A stretch of DNA of 64,000 bases from an uncultured Phascolarctobacterium sp. (GTDB taxonomy: Bacteria; Bacillota; Negativicutes; Acidaminococcales; Acidaminococcaceae), in assembly GCA_947630795.1 (NCBI GenBank), contig CANRJC010000010.1:1-64000 (forward strand). Direction: 5' to 3'. This document shows, piece by piece, positions 49,121 to 57,839 of this stretch. The notes beneath the pieces were generated by a model. It was not told the DNA's origin and did not search any database. It saw only the letters and a program-made list of their open reading frames with translations. How positions within the stretch are numbered: the stretch's first letter is position 1; the number at the start of each line of letters is the position of its first letter. A program made the position numbers and the translations under genes.

Positions 49121-50578
49121 TTATTTATTTTCTTTAGACCAGACAGCTCCCTGCGGAGTGTCCTGCAGGACGATGCCTAAAGCAGCCAGAGCGGAGCGCA
49201 ATTTGTCGGCCAAGGCGTAATTTTTTTCTTTGCGGGCCTCTTGGCGCAAGTCGATGATCAACTGCACCAAGTCCGCCTCTTTAGAGGGGCCGCTCTCTTC
49301 TTGAACAGTTTGAGCGGCGACAGCTTCCTCTTCCAAAATGCCGATGATCGAGCACATGTAGGCAAAAACTTTTTTCGTTACAGCCAGAGCTTTGCCGTCC
49401 GGAGCCTGTCCTTCTGCTTGCAAAGTTTTGGCATAAGTCACAAGGTCGCGGGCCAAAGCGAACATATAAGAGATGGCCAAAGCGGTATTGAAATCATCCT
49501 CCATGGCCTCTTTAAAGTTTTCTTTGAGAGCGAGGGCCTGAGTAGCCAAAGTTCTGCCTGCCTCGGTGGGGCCGCCCCCTGGCACGAGGCTCAATTCGTC
49601 CAGTAATTTTTTGGCCTTGGCCAAGCGGGCCAAACTTTTTTGCGCTTCCGTCAGTCGCTGGTCGCTGAAATCCAAAGGAGAGCGATAGTGGGTAGAGACG
49701 ATGAAAAAGCGCAGCACTTCCGGTTCGTAGTGTTCCAAAATATCTTTCACGGTGAAGAAGTTGCCCAAAGACTTGGACATTTTTTCTTCGTTGACGGTGA
49801 TGAAGCCGTTGTGCAGCCAGTAGCGAACGAAGGGATGGCAGCCGCTGCAGCCTTCGGACTGAGCGATCTCGTTCTCATGATGGGGGAAGATCAGATCGCT
49901 GCCGCCGCCGTGGAAGTCGAAACTTGCGCCCAAATATTTCATGCTCATGGCAGAGCACTCGATGTGCCAGCCGGGGCGGCCGGGACCCCAAGGGCTGGGC
50001 CACGCCGGTTCACCCGGTTTGGCTGCCTTCCAAAGAGCAAAGTCCATGGGATTGCTCTTACGGTCGTCTACATCTACTCTGGCCCCCGCCATCATGTCAT
50101 CCAGCTTGCGGCCGGAAAGTTCTCCATAGTGAGGGAATTTTTCCACGCGGTAATAAACATCTCCGTCCACCGCATAAGCGAAGCCTTTTTCCACTAGGGT
50201 CGCCACCGTCTTGATGATGTCGGTGATATGCGCGGAGACCCGAGGATAGATGTGAGCCCGACGCACTTTCAATTTATCCATCACCTCAAAATAAGCGGCG
50301 ATGTAGCGCTCGCCTATCTCGGCCCAGCTGATTCCTTCCTTATTGGCGGCATTGATGATCTTGTCGTCTACATCGGTGAAGTTTTGCACGTGCAGGACGT
50401 CGTAGCCTTCGCTCTCCAAAAAACGGCGGATCACGTCCCAAGTCACGAAGGGCCGGGCATTGCCGATATGGGGATGATTATAGGGGGTGACCCCGCACAC
50501 ATAGATGCGGACCTTTTCCGCTTCCAGCGGTTTGAATTCTTCCTTTCCCTTGGTGAGGGTGTTATATACTCTGATCAC
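49121..50578 (-). CDS. cysS: Cysteine-tRNA ligase
   Basis: 485 aa class I synthetase. HIGH-type motif PYNHPHIGNARPF, zinc site C28-(...)-H-E with CSAMSMKYLG and HHENEIAQSEG, and KMSKS motif EEKMSKSLGNF. The C-terminal DALR domain is complete. It lies between mrnC and gltX; no T-box leader is visible upstream. Confidence 0.96.
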   Translation of the reverse strand: MIRVYNTLTKGKEEFKPLEAEKVRIYVCGVTPYNHPHIGNARPFVTWDVIRRFLESEGYDVLHVQNFTDVDDKIINAANKEGISWAEIGERYIAAYFEVMDKLKVRRAHIYPRVSAHITDIIKTVATLVEKGFAYAVDGDVYYRVEKFPHYGELSGRKLDDMMAGARVDVDDRKSNPMDFALWKAAKPGEPAWPSPWGPGRPGWHIECSAMSMKYLGASFDFHGGGSDLIFPHHENEIAQSEGCSGCHPFVRYWLHNGFITVNEEKMSKSLGNFFTVKDILEHYEPEVLRFFIVSTHYRSPLDFSDQRLTEAQKSLARLAKAKKLLDELSLVPGGGPTEAGRTLATQALALKENFKEAMEDDFNTALAISYMFALARDLVTYAKTLQAEGQAPDGKALAVTKKVFAYMCSIIGILEEEAVAAQTVQEESGPSKEADLVQLIIDLRQEARKEKNYALADKLRSALAALGIVLQDTPQGAVWSKENK

Positions 50579-50619
50579 GAGCTGCCTCCTTATTTCGATA
50601 CTGTCTGCTCTGTTCTTTT

Positions 50620-52098
50620 TTAAAAATTTACCTTCACGCCTGCTTTAGCCAAAGAAGCTTCGATGCGCTTGCGGCAGCGTTTCTCCCCCAAGAGGGGGAT
50701 GATGGCAGCCAGCTCCGGCCCGTGTTGCTTGCCGGTGAGGGCCACCCTGACGGGCATGAACACGGCTTTGCCTTTTAAGCCGGTAGCCTTCTGGACCGTT
50801 TTGAAGACGGCTTTCACGCTAGGCGCATCCTCTGGCTCTGCCTTTGCCAGTTCCCGCAAAAAGTTTTCCATCACCGCAGGCACTGCGGGGTCGCAAAGCA
50901 CTGCTTTGGCCTCCTCATCTTCCAAGGGGAACTCGTCTTCGAAATAGAGGCTCACGGCGGCGGGGATCTGGGCGCCATAGGCTACGTGTTCCTGAGCGGT
51001 GGCGGTCACACGCTGCAGCCACTCCAGTTCTTTTCCCGTCTCACGACCGGTGATATAGCCTTTTTCCCGCAAATGAGGCTTGGCCAATTCGTAAAATTCT
51101 TCGACGCTCAGCCGACGGATGTAGTGCTGATCGATCCAGTTCAGTTTATCCAAGTCGAAGACCGCCGGATTTTTGGCCACGCGATCCATGGAAAAGGCGG
51201 CGATCAATTCGTCTTTGCTGAAGATCTCCTGCTCGCCGGGAGGAGCCCAGCCCAAAAGAGCCAAGAAGTTGACGATGGCCTCGGGCAGATAGCCCAAGCG
51301 GCGGTACTGATCCACACTGGTGGCTCCGTGACGCTTGCTCATTTTGGTATGATCCTTTCCCAAAATGAGAGAGATGTGGCCGAAGACCGGCTGAGGAAAA
51401 TTTAAAGCGTCATAGATCAAACATTGACGGGGAGTGTTGGACAGATGTTCTTCGGCCCTGATCACGTGGGTGATGTTCATGGCGTGATCGTCGATGACCA
51501 CCGCAAAATTATAAGTGGGCAGGCCGTCCGACTTCATGATGACGAAGTCGCCGATGTTGTCGGAATCGAAGACCACAGTCCCCCGCACCAGATCTCTCAC
51601 TGCGATCTCTTGATGCTCCGGCACGCGGAAGCGAATGGTGGGTTTGCGCCCCTCGCTCTCAAAAGCGGCTTGTTGTTCGGGGCTGAGGTCGCGGCAGCGC
51701 CCCATGTAGCGGGGCATCTTTCCCTCTTTCAGCAGGCTCTGCCGCTCGGCCTCCAGCTCTTCGTCGGTACAATAACAATAATAAGCCTGCCCCGCGGCCA
51801 AAAGCTGCTGAGCATACTGACGGTATAACTCTAACCGTTCCGTTTGCCGATAGGGAGCGTGAGGTCCGCCCACGTCTATCCCTTCGTCCCAGTCCAGCCC
51901 CAGCCAACGCAGGGCGGCTTTGATATTTTCTTCCGATTCTCTGCTGGAGCGCTCTAAGTCCGTGTCTTCGATGCGCAGGATCAACTTGCCTTTGCTTTTT
52001 TTTGCCAGCAAATAATTGAACAGGGCGCTGCGGGCCCCGCCGATATGAAAAGGTCCGGTAGGACTGGGAGCGAAACGCACCCTTACCTCTTTCTCCAT
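50620..52098 (-). CDS. gltX: Glutamate-tRNA ligase
   Basis: 492 aa class I synthetase. HIGH motif PTGPFHIGGARSALFNYL, KMSKS-type motif DHTKMSKRHGA, and the C-rich region YYCYCTDEEL. In Firmicutes lacking GlnRS this enzyme also charges tRNA-Gln; whether that holds here cannot be read from the sequence. GGAGG precedes the ATG. Confidence 0.96.
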   Translation of the reverse strand: MEKEVRVRFAPSPTGPFHIGGARSALFNYLLAKKSKGKLILRIEDTDLERSSRESEENIKAALRWLGLDWDEGIDVGGPHAPYRQTERLELYRQYAQQLLAAGQAYYCYCTDEELEAERQSLLKEGKMPRYMGRCRDLSPEQQAAFESEGRKPTIRFRVPEHQEIAVRDLVRGTVVFDSDNIGDFVIMKSDGLPTYNFAVVIDDHAMNITHVIRAEEHLSNTPRQCLIYDALNFPQPVFGHISLILGKDHTKMSKRHGATSVDQYRRLGYLPEAIVNFLALLGWAPPGEQEIFSKDELIAAFSMDRVAKNPAVFDLDKLNWIDQHYIRRLSVEEFYELAKPHLREKGYITGRETGKELEWLQRVTATAQEHVAYGAQIPAAVSLYFEDEFPLEDEEAKAVLCDPAVPAVMENFLRELAKAEPEDAPSVKAVFKTVQKATGLKGKAVFMPVRVALTGKQHGPELAAIIPLLGEKRCRKRIEASLAKAGVKVNF

Positions 52099-52172
52099 GT
52101 AGTCGACCTCCGGAAATTTTTTCTTTTTCTTAGAAAAGAGCAGACTCTCGCCGCTCTTCGTCTTGTCTTTTG

Positions 52173-52205
52173 ATTATATCATAAAAGCAGGGCCTTGCGC
52201 CCTGC
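52173..52205 (-). terminator. ispDF terminator followed by the gltX promoter -10
   Basis: GCAGGGC / GCCCTGC flanks a short loop (52186-52205) and is followed on the minus strand by TTTTATGA, then TATAAT (52178-52173). Terminator and gltX promoter overlap in the same 110-bp gap. Confidence 0.65.
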
Positions 52206-52211
52206 TTTAAA

Positions 52212-53405
52212 TTATTTTCTCTTAAACTCTCGCGACAAAAGCACCGTTGCCTGCGCGGCGATGCCTTCGCCTCGGCCGGTGAAGCCCAAAGCTTCGGTGG
52301 TGGTGGCCTTCACGCTCACCGCCTCCGCTTCGATGCCCAAAGCGGCAGCTGTCGTCTGCCGCATTTTTTCGATGAAAGGAGCCAGCTTCGGCCGCTGGGC
52401 GATGATCGTGATGTCGGCGTTTTCGATAGCGTAGCCTTTAAGTCGAAGCATGCGAACTGCTTCCTTCGTCAATTCTCTGCTGTCGGCGCCTTTAAAACGT
52501 TCATCCGTATCGGGAAAATATTTTCCGATGTCGCCGAGAGCGGCCGCGCCCAACAATGCGTCCGTCAAAGCGTGCAGCGCTACGTCTGCATCGCTGTGGC
52601 CCAAAAGACCCAGTTCATAGGGCACCTCCACTCCGCAAAGGATCAGCTTGCGTCCTTTTGTCAAGCGATGTACGTCGAAGCCGCTGCCTATCCTGTACAT
52701 TTTTTTCTCCTCTCTCTCTAAAAAGAGCCGGGCTAAAAGCAGATCGTTGGGCGTAGTTATCTTGATGTTTTTTTCCGAGCCCGGCACGCAGGCCACTTTG
52801 CCGCCTATCGCTTCCACCAAAGAAGCATCGTCGGTGGCTTCCGTTTTATTTTCAACTGCGCGCTCATATGCTTCAAGCAAAAGCTCCCGGCGAAAAATTT
52901 GCGGAGTTTGCACCGCCATTAAAGTTGCTCGAGGCGGCGTAGAAAGCACCAAAGCTTCGTCGTCTGTAACTTTGACTGTGTCTTTTACGGGCACAGCAGC
53001 CACTGCGGCGCCAAAACGAGTCGCCGCCGAAAATGTGCGCAAAAAAATTTCCGGCTCCACCAAAGGCCGCGCCCCGTCGTGCACGGCCACGTAAGGAGCA
53101 TCTTCTTTTATTGCCGCTAAAGCAGCGGCTACACTGGCCGTGCGGGTGGCACCTCCCTGCACCAATTTCACCGCCAGCTCGGGAAAATGCTCTTTTTTAT
53201 AACGATCCAGCAGTTTTTTCCCTTCTTCTAATTCGCCGGCGCCCAAGGTCACCACCGCTTCTTTTACCAGGCCGGCGGAGGCCACCGCCTCTAAAGTGCG
53301 GACCAAAACAGGCAGCCCCGCCAAAAGAGCGAAGGCTTTGTTATAACCCAGCCCCAGCCTTTCGCCTTTGCCGGCAGCCGGCACGATGCAAACCAGCTCT
53401 TCCAC
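52212..53405 (-). CDS. ispDF: Bifunctional IspD/IspF (MEP pathway)
   Basis: 397 aa fusion. Residues 1-230: IspD cytidylyltransferase ([36 protein letters not shown]). Residues 235-397: IspF synthase ([56 protein letters not shown]). Together they catalyse two steps of isoprenoid synthesis; fusions of this pair are common. Confidence 0.95.
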   Translation of the reverse strand: MEELVCIVPAAGKGERLGLGYNKAFALLAGLPVLVRTLEAVASAGLVKEAVVTLGAGELEEGKKLLDRYKKEHFPELAVKLVQGGATRTASVAAALAAIKEDAPYVAVHDGARPLVEPEIFLRTFSAATRFGAAVAAVPVKDTVKVTDDEALVLSTPPRATLMAVQTPQIFRRELLLEAYERAVENKTEATDDASLVEAIGGKVACVPGSEKNIKITTPNDLLLARLFLEREEKKMYRIGSGFDVHRLTKGRKLILCGVEVPYELGLLGHSDADVALHALTDALLGAAALGDIGKYFPDTDERFKGADSRELTKEAVRMLRLKGYAIENADITIIAQRPKLAPFIEKMRQTTAAALGIEAEAVSVKATTTEALGFTGRGEGIAAQATVLLSREFKRK

Positions 53406-53452
53406 AGTTTCTCTCCTTTTTCGTGTTCGGCCCTTTAGGGTAAAGATAGCCT

Positions 53453-53490
53453 AAAAAAAGACCGCCCTGCCTTTAAACACAGGGCGGCCT
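53453..53490 (-). terminator. Terminator of the PIN/TRAM gene
   Basis: CGCCCTG / CAGGGCG stem (53463-53487 region, loop CCTTTAAACA) followed on the minus strand by TCTTTTTTT. It starts four bases past the stop codon. Confidence 0.85.
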
Positions 53491-53493
53491 CAT

Positions 53494-54624
53494 TCAGCGC
53501 CGCAGCAATTTGGCAAAGATCAGCCTTCCCGCAGCCGTCTGCAGGACGCTGGTCACAATCACATCTTGACGGCTGCCCACAAAGCGGCGGCCTCCGTCTA
53601 CCACTATCATGGTGCCGTCTTCTAAATAGGCCACGGCCTGGCCGTATTCTTTGCCTTCCTTCACCAAATAAACGCTCACTTCGTCGCCGTTGGAGAGGAT
53701 GGGCTTGATGGCATTGGCTAATTCGTTGACGTTCAGCACCTTCACGCCTTGGATCTCCGCCACTTTGTTCAGGTTGTAATCGTTGGTCATGATGATGCAA
53801 GCCGCTTCTTTGGCTAAGCGCACCAACTTGCTGTCCACGTCGGGGATGTCGTCGTAATCGTTCTCCACCACCACCACCTGCTGCTTATAACTGTTCTGCA
53901 AGTCGTAAAAAAGATCCAAGCCCCTTCTGCCCTTGGCGCGTTTCAAACTGTCGGCAGAATCGCTCAGCCGCTGCAGTTCTTGCAGCACGAAAGAGGGCAG
54001 CACCAGCTTTCCTTCCAAAAAACCGGCGGCGATGATGTCCATGATGCGGCCGTCGATGATCACGCTGGTGTCCAGCAGTTTGTTGCCCGAATAGAGCCTA
54101 TCGCCCAAGGGTCCGTCCATGATGTTGGGCCCCGGCTTGCGCTCCGGCCTTTTGATGGAGAGCCGATTGAAGAAAGCGGCGATGTCTCCGTGCCTACGCA
54201 AAGCCAATTGAGCGCCCACCACCGAGAAGATGAGGCTGAGAACGATGGGGATGAAGGGCCCCACGATGGGCAGATGGGAAAAGGGCGCGCCCAAAAGGTT
54301 GGCGATGATGAGGCCCAAGGCGATGCCGAAGACCACGATCATGATATCGCTGGTGGGAGTTTTGGAAAAGGTGCTGTTCACTTTTTCGCCGAAAGCGAAA
54401 AGCCTGTCGGTGATGAAAGGCGACAGCACCAGCGCCAGCCAAAAAAAGATGACCAAGCCCATAACGCCCATGATGACGTGGGCCAAGCTCAGTCCGAAGA
54501 TCGCACTGCCGTGCAGATCATAGCCCAAATATTCCGACAAATAAGGCAGGCTGTAATTGATGAGTATGAGTCCGGCCAAGGCTATGAGCAGGGCGATAGT
54601 CAATCTGATGAATGTACGCAGCAA
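53494..54624 (-). CDS. PIN/TRAM-domain membrane protein (YacL family)
   Basis: 376 aa. Four N-terminal membrane helices (about 5-130), a PIN nuclease-like domain (LLDTSVIIDGRIMDIIAAGFLEG...IMTNDYNLNKVAEIQG, acidic residues present) and a C-terminal TRAM RNA-binding domain (GQAVAYLEDGTMIVVDGGRRFVGS). Membrane-anchored RNA-binding proteins of this type occur next to ispD in Firmicutes. Confidence 0.9.
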   Translation of the reverse strand: MLRTFIRLTIALLIALAGLILINYSLPYLSEYLGYDLHGSAIFGLSLAHVIMGVMGLVIFFWLALVLSPFITDRLFAFGEKVNSTFSKTPTSDIMIVVFGIALGLIIANLLGAPFSHLPIVGPFIPIVLSLIFSVVGAQLALRRHGDIAAFFNRLSIKRPERKPGPNIMDGPLGDRLYSGNKLLDTSVIIDGRIMDIIAAGFLEGKLVLPSFVLQELQRLSDSADSLKRAKGRRGLDLFYDLQNSYKQQVVVVENDYDDIPDVDSKLVRLAKEAACIIMTNDYNLNKVAEIQGVKVLNVNELANAIKPILSNGDEVSVYLVKEGKEYGQAVAYLEDGTMIVVDGGRRFVGSRQDVIVTSVLQTAAGRLIFAKLLRR

Positions 54625-54783
54625 TAGCTCTTCCTCCTTTCTTTAAAATTGAAGGTCGTGCGGACCTTGCTACCTATCATACAGCAAATGCCGCAAAAAA
54701 ACAAGGGGACGCTACCGCCCGCTCCCTCCCGTTCTTTCTTGCGCCGCCTCTCTTCTTTTTTCTTTCGCCGGCGGCAGCGGCAA

Positions 54784-54832
54784 CAAAAAAGATCCGCCCG
54801 CCGTCACGGCTTTAGAGGACCGAACGGCGGGC
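54784..54832 (-). terminator. Terminator of the symporter gene
   Basis: GCCCGCCGT (54796-54804) and ACGGCGGGC (54824-54832) form a perfect 9-bp stem, followed on the minus strand by GGATCTTTTTTG. Confidence 0.85.
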
Positions 54833-54858
54833 AGTAAAAGCGTCCGATGGTTTACGGT

Positions 54859-56052
54859 TTATTTGCTCTTTTCGCTCCGGTCTACCAAATAGTTGACGCA
54901 GGCGTCGCCGGTAACGTTAACAGAGGTGCGAGGCATATCCAAAATACGGTCGATGCCGGCGATGAGGGCAGAGCCTTCCAGAGGCAGACCGATGGCGGTG
55001 AGGATCATGGTGAGCATGATGAAGCCCGCACCGGGCACACCGGCTGTGCCGATAGAAGCCAAAGTGCCGGTGAGCAAAATGGTGAGATACTGGCCGGCGG
55101 TGAGATCGACGCCGTAGATCTGGGCGATGAAGAGAGCGCACACGCCCTGATAAGCGGCGGTGCCGTCCATGTTGATGGTGGCGCCCAAGGGCAGCACGAA
55201 GGAGCTCACCTCACGGGATACTCCCAATTTATCCGCACATTCCATGTTCACCGGCAGAGTGCCGCCGGAAGAGCAGCTGGTGAAGGCAAGCAGAGACGCG
55301 GGCATAACGGTCTTGAAGAAAGCTACGGGGCTGAGGCCGCCTACGAATTTCACCAAGCAGCCGTATACGAACAGTGCATGGATGATGCAGGCCAGATAAA
55401 CGGCGATGATAACTTTCAACAAGGGCAACAGCACGGCCGGACCGTTGGCGGCAACTACGGGAGCTACCAGACCGAACACGCCGATGGGAGCGAATTTCAT
55501 GATGTAGCCCACCATCTTGTAGGAAACTTCGGCGAGACCGTCGATGGTGCGCTTCAGATATTCTGCTCTCTCGCCCACGCCGGTGATGGCGATGCCCAAG
55601 AAGAGAGCGAAGACGATGATCTGCAGCATGTTGGCTTTCAGCATGGCATCAAGAGGATTGGTGGGGAAGATATCCACGATGACCTTCATGATGGGGGGAG
55701 CGGCTTTGGCAGCGGCCTTAACGTCCGCGCCGGGCATGTTCACGCCTACGCCGGGCTCAAAAATGAGACCGAAGGCCAAACCCAAAATGATGGCGAAGAA
55801 AGTGGTGCCCAAGTACCAGCCTACGGTCTTGGCGCCGATGCGGCCGATCTTCTTGATGTCGCCCAAGGCGCACACGCCGATGACCAAAGAGGAGAACACC
55901 AGCGGCACGATGAGCATTTTGATCATGTTCATGAAGATGGTGCCCAAAGGCCCTATCCAAGCGGCGGCGAATTTAGCGCCTTCGGCGCCGAGGCTCAGGC
56001 CGGCGATGATGCCCAGGCCCAAAGCGATAAGGATCTTAACGGATAAATTCAT
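54859..56052 (-). CDS. Dicarboxylate/amino acid:cation symporter (DAACS family)
   Basis: 397 aa, about eight membrane helices and two re-entrant hairpins. The serine-rich hairpin FTSCSSGGTLPVNM, the transport motif NMDGTAAYQGVCALFIAQ and GTLASIGTAGVPGAGFIML are typical of glutamate/aspartate/C4-dicarboxylate:Na+ or H+ symporters. The substrate cannot be read from the sequence. Confidence 0.93.
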   Translation of the reverse strand: MNLSVKILIALGLGIIAGLSLGAEGAKFAAAWIGPLGTIFMNMIKMLIVPLVFSSLVIGVCALGDIKKIGRIGAKTVGWYLGTTFFAIILGLAFGLIFEPGVGVNMPGADVKAAAKAAPPIMKVIVDIFPTNPLDAMLKANMLQIIVFALFLGIAITGVGERAEYLKRTIDGLAEVSYKMVGYIMKFAPIGVFGLVAPVVAANGPAVLLPLLKVIIAVYLACIIHALFVYGCLVKFVGGLSPVAFFKTVMPASLLAFTSCSSGGTLPVNMECADKLGVSREVSSFVLPLGATINMDGTAAYQGVCALFIAQIYGVDLTAGQYLTILLTGTLASIGTAGVPGAGFIMLTMILTAIGLPLEGSALIAGIDRILDMPRTSVNVTGDACVNYLVDRSEKSK

Positions 56053-56110
56053 ATTTATGTACCTCCCTACAAAATTAAAAACGATAAGACCGCTGATTTT
56101 ATTCTAACAC

Positions 56111-56148
56111 AAAGGACCTGCCGTCGTCTACGGCAGGTCCTTTTGTAT
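56111..56148. terminator. Bidirectional terminator
   Basis: AAAGGACCTGCCG (56111-56123) pairs with CGGCAGGTCCTTTT (56131-56144), a 13-bp stem, with TTTTG after it on the plus strand. Confidence 0.75.
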
Positions 56149-56276
56149 ACATTATTTTTCGCCGCTCGTCAGCGACGCTAAAACTTCGGCGAAAAATTTT
56201 TGTGCACGTCTTCAAAAGCAGCGACCTTTTTTGCTGTAACTTTTTTATTTTTGTCTAAATGCTGCGGCCCGCTCTT

Positions 56277-56530
56277 TTTTTGAAAAGCCGAGGCCGTCAC
56301 AGGTCTCGCATTTTTGAAAAATGAAAGTCGCAGAGGCTCTCGCGTTTAGAAAAAAACAAAAAGCCGCCGCCTCTCTCGCTTTCTCGAAAAATAATAATAG
56401 ACGTAACAAGTCTCGCTTTTTCAAAAAAATAAAAACCGCAGAGGCTCTCACGTTTAGAAAAAGCGAAAAGCCTGTGCGGCTTAGATTTGCAAAAAAAGAG
56501 CGCCGCCATCGAAGCCTTCGCTTTAAAAGC
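56277..56530. repeat. Imperfect tandem repeats of about 36 bp
   Basis: Seven or so units, each an A-rich half (TTTAGAAAAA..., TTTTTGAAAAATGAAA, TTTTTCAAAAAAATAAAAA) followed by a GC-rich half (CGCAGAGGCTCTCGCG, GCCGCCGCCTCTCTCGC, ACCGCAGAGGCTCTCACG). Units three apart match best: CGCAGAGGCTCTC-CGTTTAGAAA at about 56328 and 56436. Both minus-strand frames show the same 12-residue periodicity, so the period is in the DNA, not a protein. No spacers, so not a CRISPR. Confidence 0.65.
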
Positions 56531-56843
56531 GGCTGTAAATTTCAAAAAGCAAGAGCGCCAGCACCCCCGGTATGCCGAAAAAACCGGCGATGAGCGCCCT
56601 CGTGAAAGTTATCTCCATGCCGAAGCCCACAAAGCCCCCGACGAAGTTCATCAGCCACAGCATGACAGCTCCCACGATGCCGTTGCAGAGCAGCTTGAAA
56701 GGCAGAGAAAAAAGCTTGAGGACTGCATAGAGAAGAACTACACCCAGCAAGAGACAGCCGACGCTCCCCAAACTGTCGAGGCCGGTACCTGCTGCGAGCT
56801 CGTCGGTAAAGGCGAGGGCATCGTGCAAAACTTTTTCCGCCAT
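56523..56843 (-). CDS. BofA-like membrane protein
   Basis: 106 aa, two to three membrane helices. The block LPFKLLCNGIVGAVMLWLMNFVGGF...RALIAGFFGIPGVLALLLF is the pro-sigma-K processing inhibitor BofA family pattern. It follows recR, as in other Firmicutes. Many carriers do not sporulate, so sporulation cannot be inferred. Confidence 0.82.
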   Translation of the reverse strand: MAEKVLHDALAFTDELAAGTGLDSLGSVGCLLLGVVLLYAVLKLFSLPFKLLCNGIVGAVMLWLMNFVGGFVGFGMEITFTRALIAGFFGIPGVLALLLFEIYSRF

Positions 56844-56853
56844 GACCGGTCTC

Positions 56854-57453
56854 CTACATTTCCCTTCTGTTCTCCAAGGCCTTAGCCAAAGTCACTTCAT
56901 CCGCATATTCAAGATCGCCGCCCACAGGCAAGCCGTGAGCGATGCGGCTCACTTTCAAGCCCAGCGGTTTCAAAAGAGAAGCAAGATAAGCAGCGGTGGC
57001 CTCTCCTTCCACATCGCTGTTGGTGGCGATGATCACTTCGTCGATCTGCTCTGTTTGCAAACGCAGCAGCAATTCTTTGATCCGCAGCTTATCGGGCCCC
57101 ACTCCGTCTAAAGGAGAGAGCGACCCGTGCAGTACGTGATACAGGCCGTTATAACCTTTGCTCCGCTCCATGGCCGCCACATCCTGAGGCTGCTCCACCA
57201 CGCACAGGCAGCTGCTCTCCCGCCCCGGATTGGCACACAACGGGCAGATGTCGCCGTCGGTCAGATCGAAGCAACGCCGGCAATAGCGGATCTGTTCTTT
57301 GGCCGCCACCAGCGCCGCCGCCAAACTGCGCACCTGCTCCGTCGGCATATCCACGATGTGATAAGCAAGGCGCAGGGCAGTTTTAGAGCCCACGCCCGGC
57401 AAGCGGCGCAATTCTTCCCGTAAAGTGGCCAAAGGCCCCAGCAACCGCCCCAC
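56854..57453 (-). CDS. recR: Recombination protein RecR
   Basis: 199 aa. N-terminal helix-hairpin-helix (LRRLPGVGSKTALRLAYHI), C4 zinc finger (CRRCFDLTDGDICPLC) and TOPRIM domain (LCVVEQPQDVAAMERS...IIATNSDVEGEATAAYL). Acts in RecFOR recombination repair. Downstream of ybaB and dnaX as usual. Confidence 0.95.
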   Translation of the reverse strand: MGRLLGPLATLREELRRLPGVGSKTALRLAYHIVDMPTEQVRSLAAALVAAKEQIRYCRRCFDLTDGDICPLCANPGRESSCLCVVEQPQDVAAMERSKGYNGLYHVLHGSLSPLDGVGPDKLRIKELLLRLQTEQIDEVIIATNSDVEGEATAAYLASLLKPLGLKVSRIAHGLPVGGDLEYADEVTLAKALENRREM

Positions 57454-57467
57454 TGACTTTTCCTTTC

Positions 57468-57791
57468 TTACATCCCCGGCAGTTTGATGCCGCCGGTGAT
57501 CTTAGCCATCTCTTTTTCGCTGACCTCATCGATCTCGTGCAGCACCTGATTGACGGCGCTGAGCAAAAGATCTTCCAACAATTCCACATCCTCGGGGTCG
57601 ACGGCCTGAGGACTGATCTTGATGCTCTTCATTTCTTTTTTGCCGCTCATGGTGACTGTAACGGCACCGCCTCCTGCGGTGGCTTCGAAGATACGGGCCT
57701 GCAACGCCTCCTGCGCTTTCACCATCTCCGCCTGCATCTTTTGCATTTTCTTCACCATGGCCTGCATATTGCCCATGTTACCGGGAAACAT
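57468..57791 (-). CDS. YbaB/EbfC nucleoid-associated protein
   Basis: 107 aa: M/Q/K-rich N-terminal helix (NMQAMVKKMQKMQAEMVKAQE), then the beta region VTMSGKKEMKSIKISPQAVDPEDVELLEDLLL. DNA-binding, located between dnaX and recR. Confidence 0.92.
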   Translation of the reverse strand: MFPGNMGNMQAMVKKMQKMQAEMVKAQEALQARIFEATAGGGAVTVTMSGKKEMKSIKISPQAVDPEDVELLEDLLLSAVNQVLHEIDEVSEKEMAKITGGIKLPGM

Positions 57792-57839
57792 GATCTTTTC
57801 CTCCTTTGCTTATTTATTATTGATCATATAGCGAGCCGA

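Noticed and set aside
50579..52211. T-box riboswitch before cysS or gltX
   Set aside because: The gaps are too short (about 40 and 110 bp) and contain no T-box AGGGTGG-like element.
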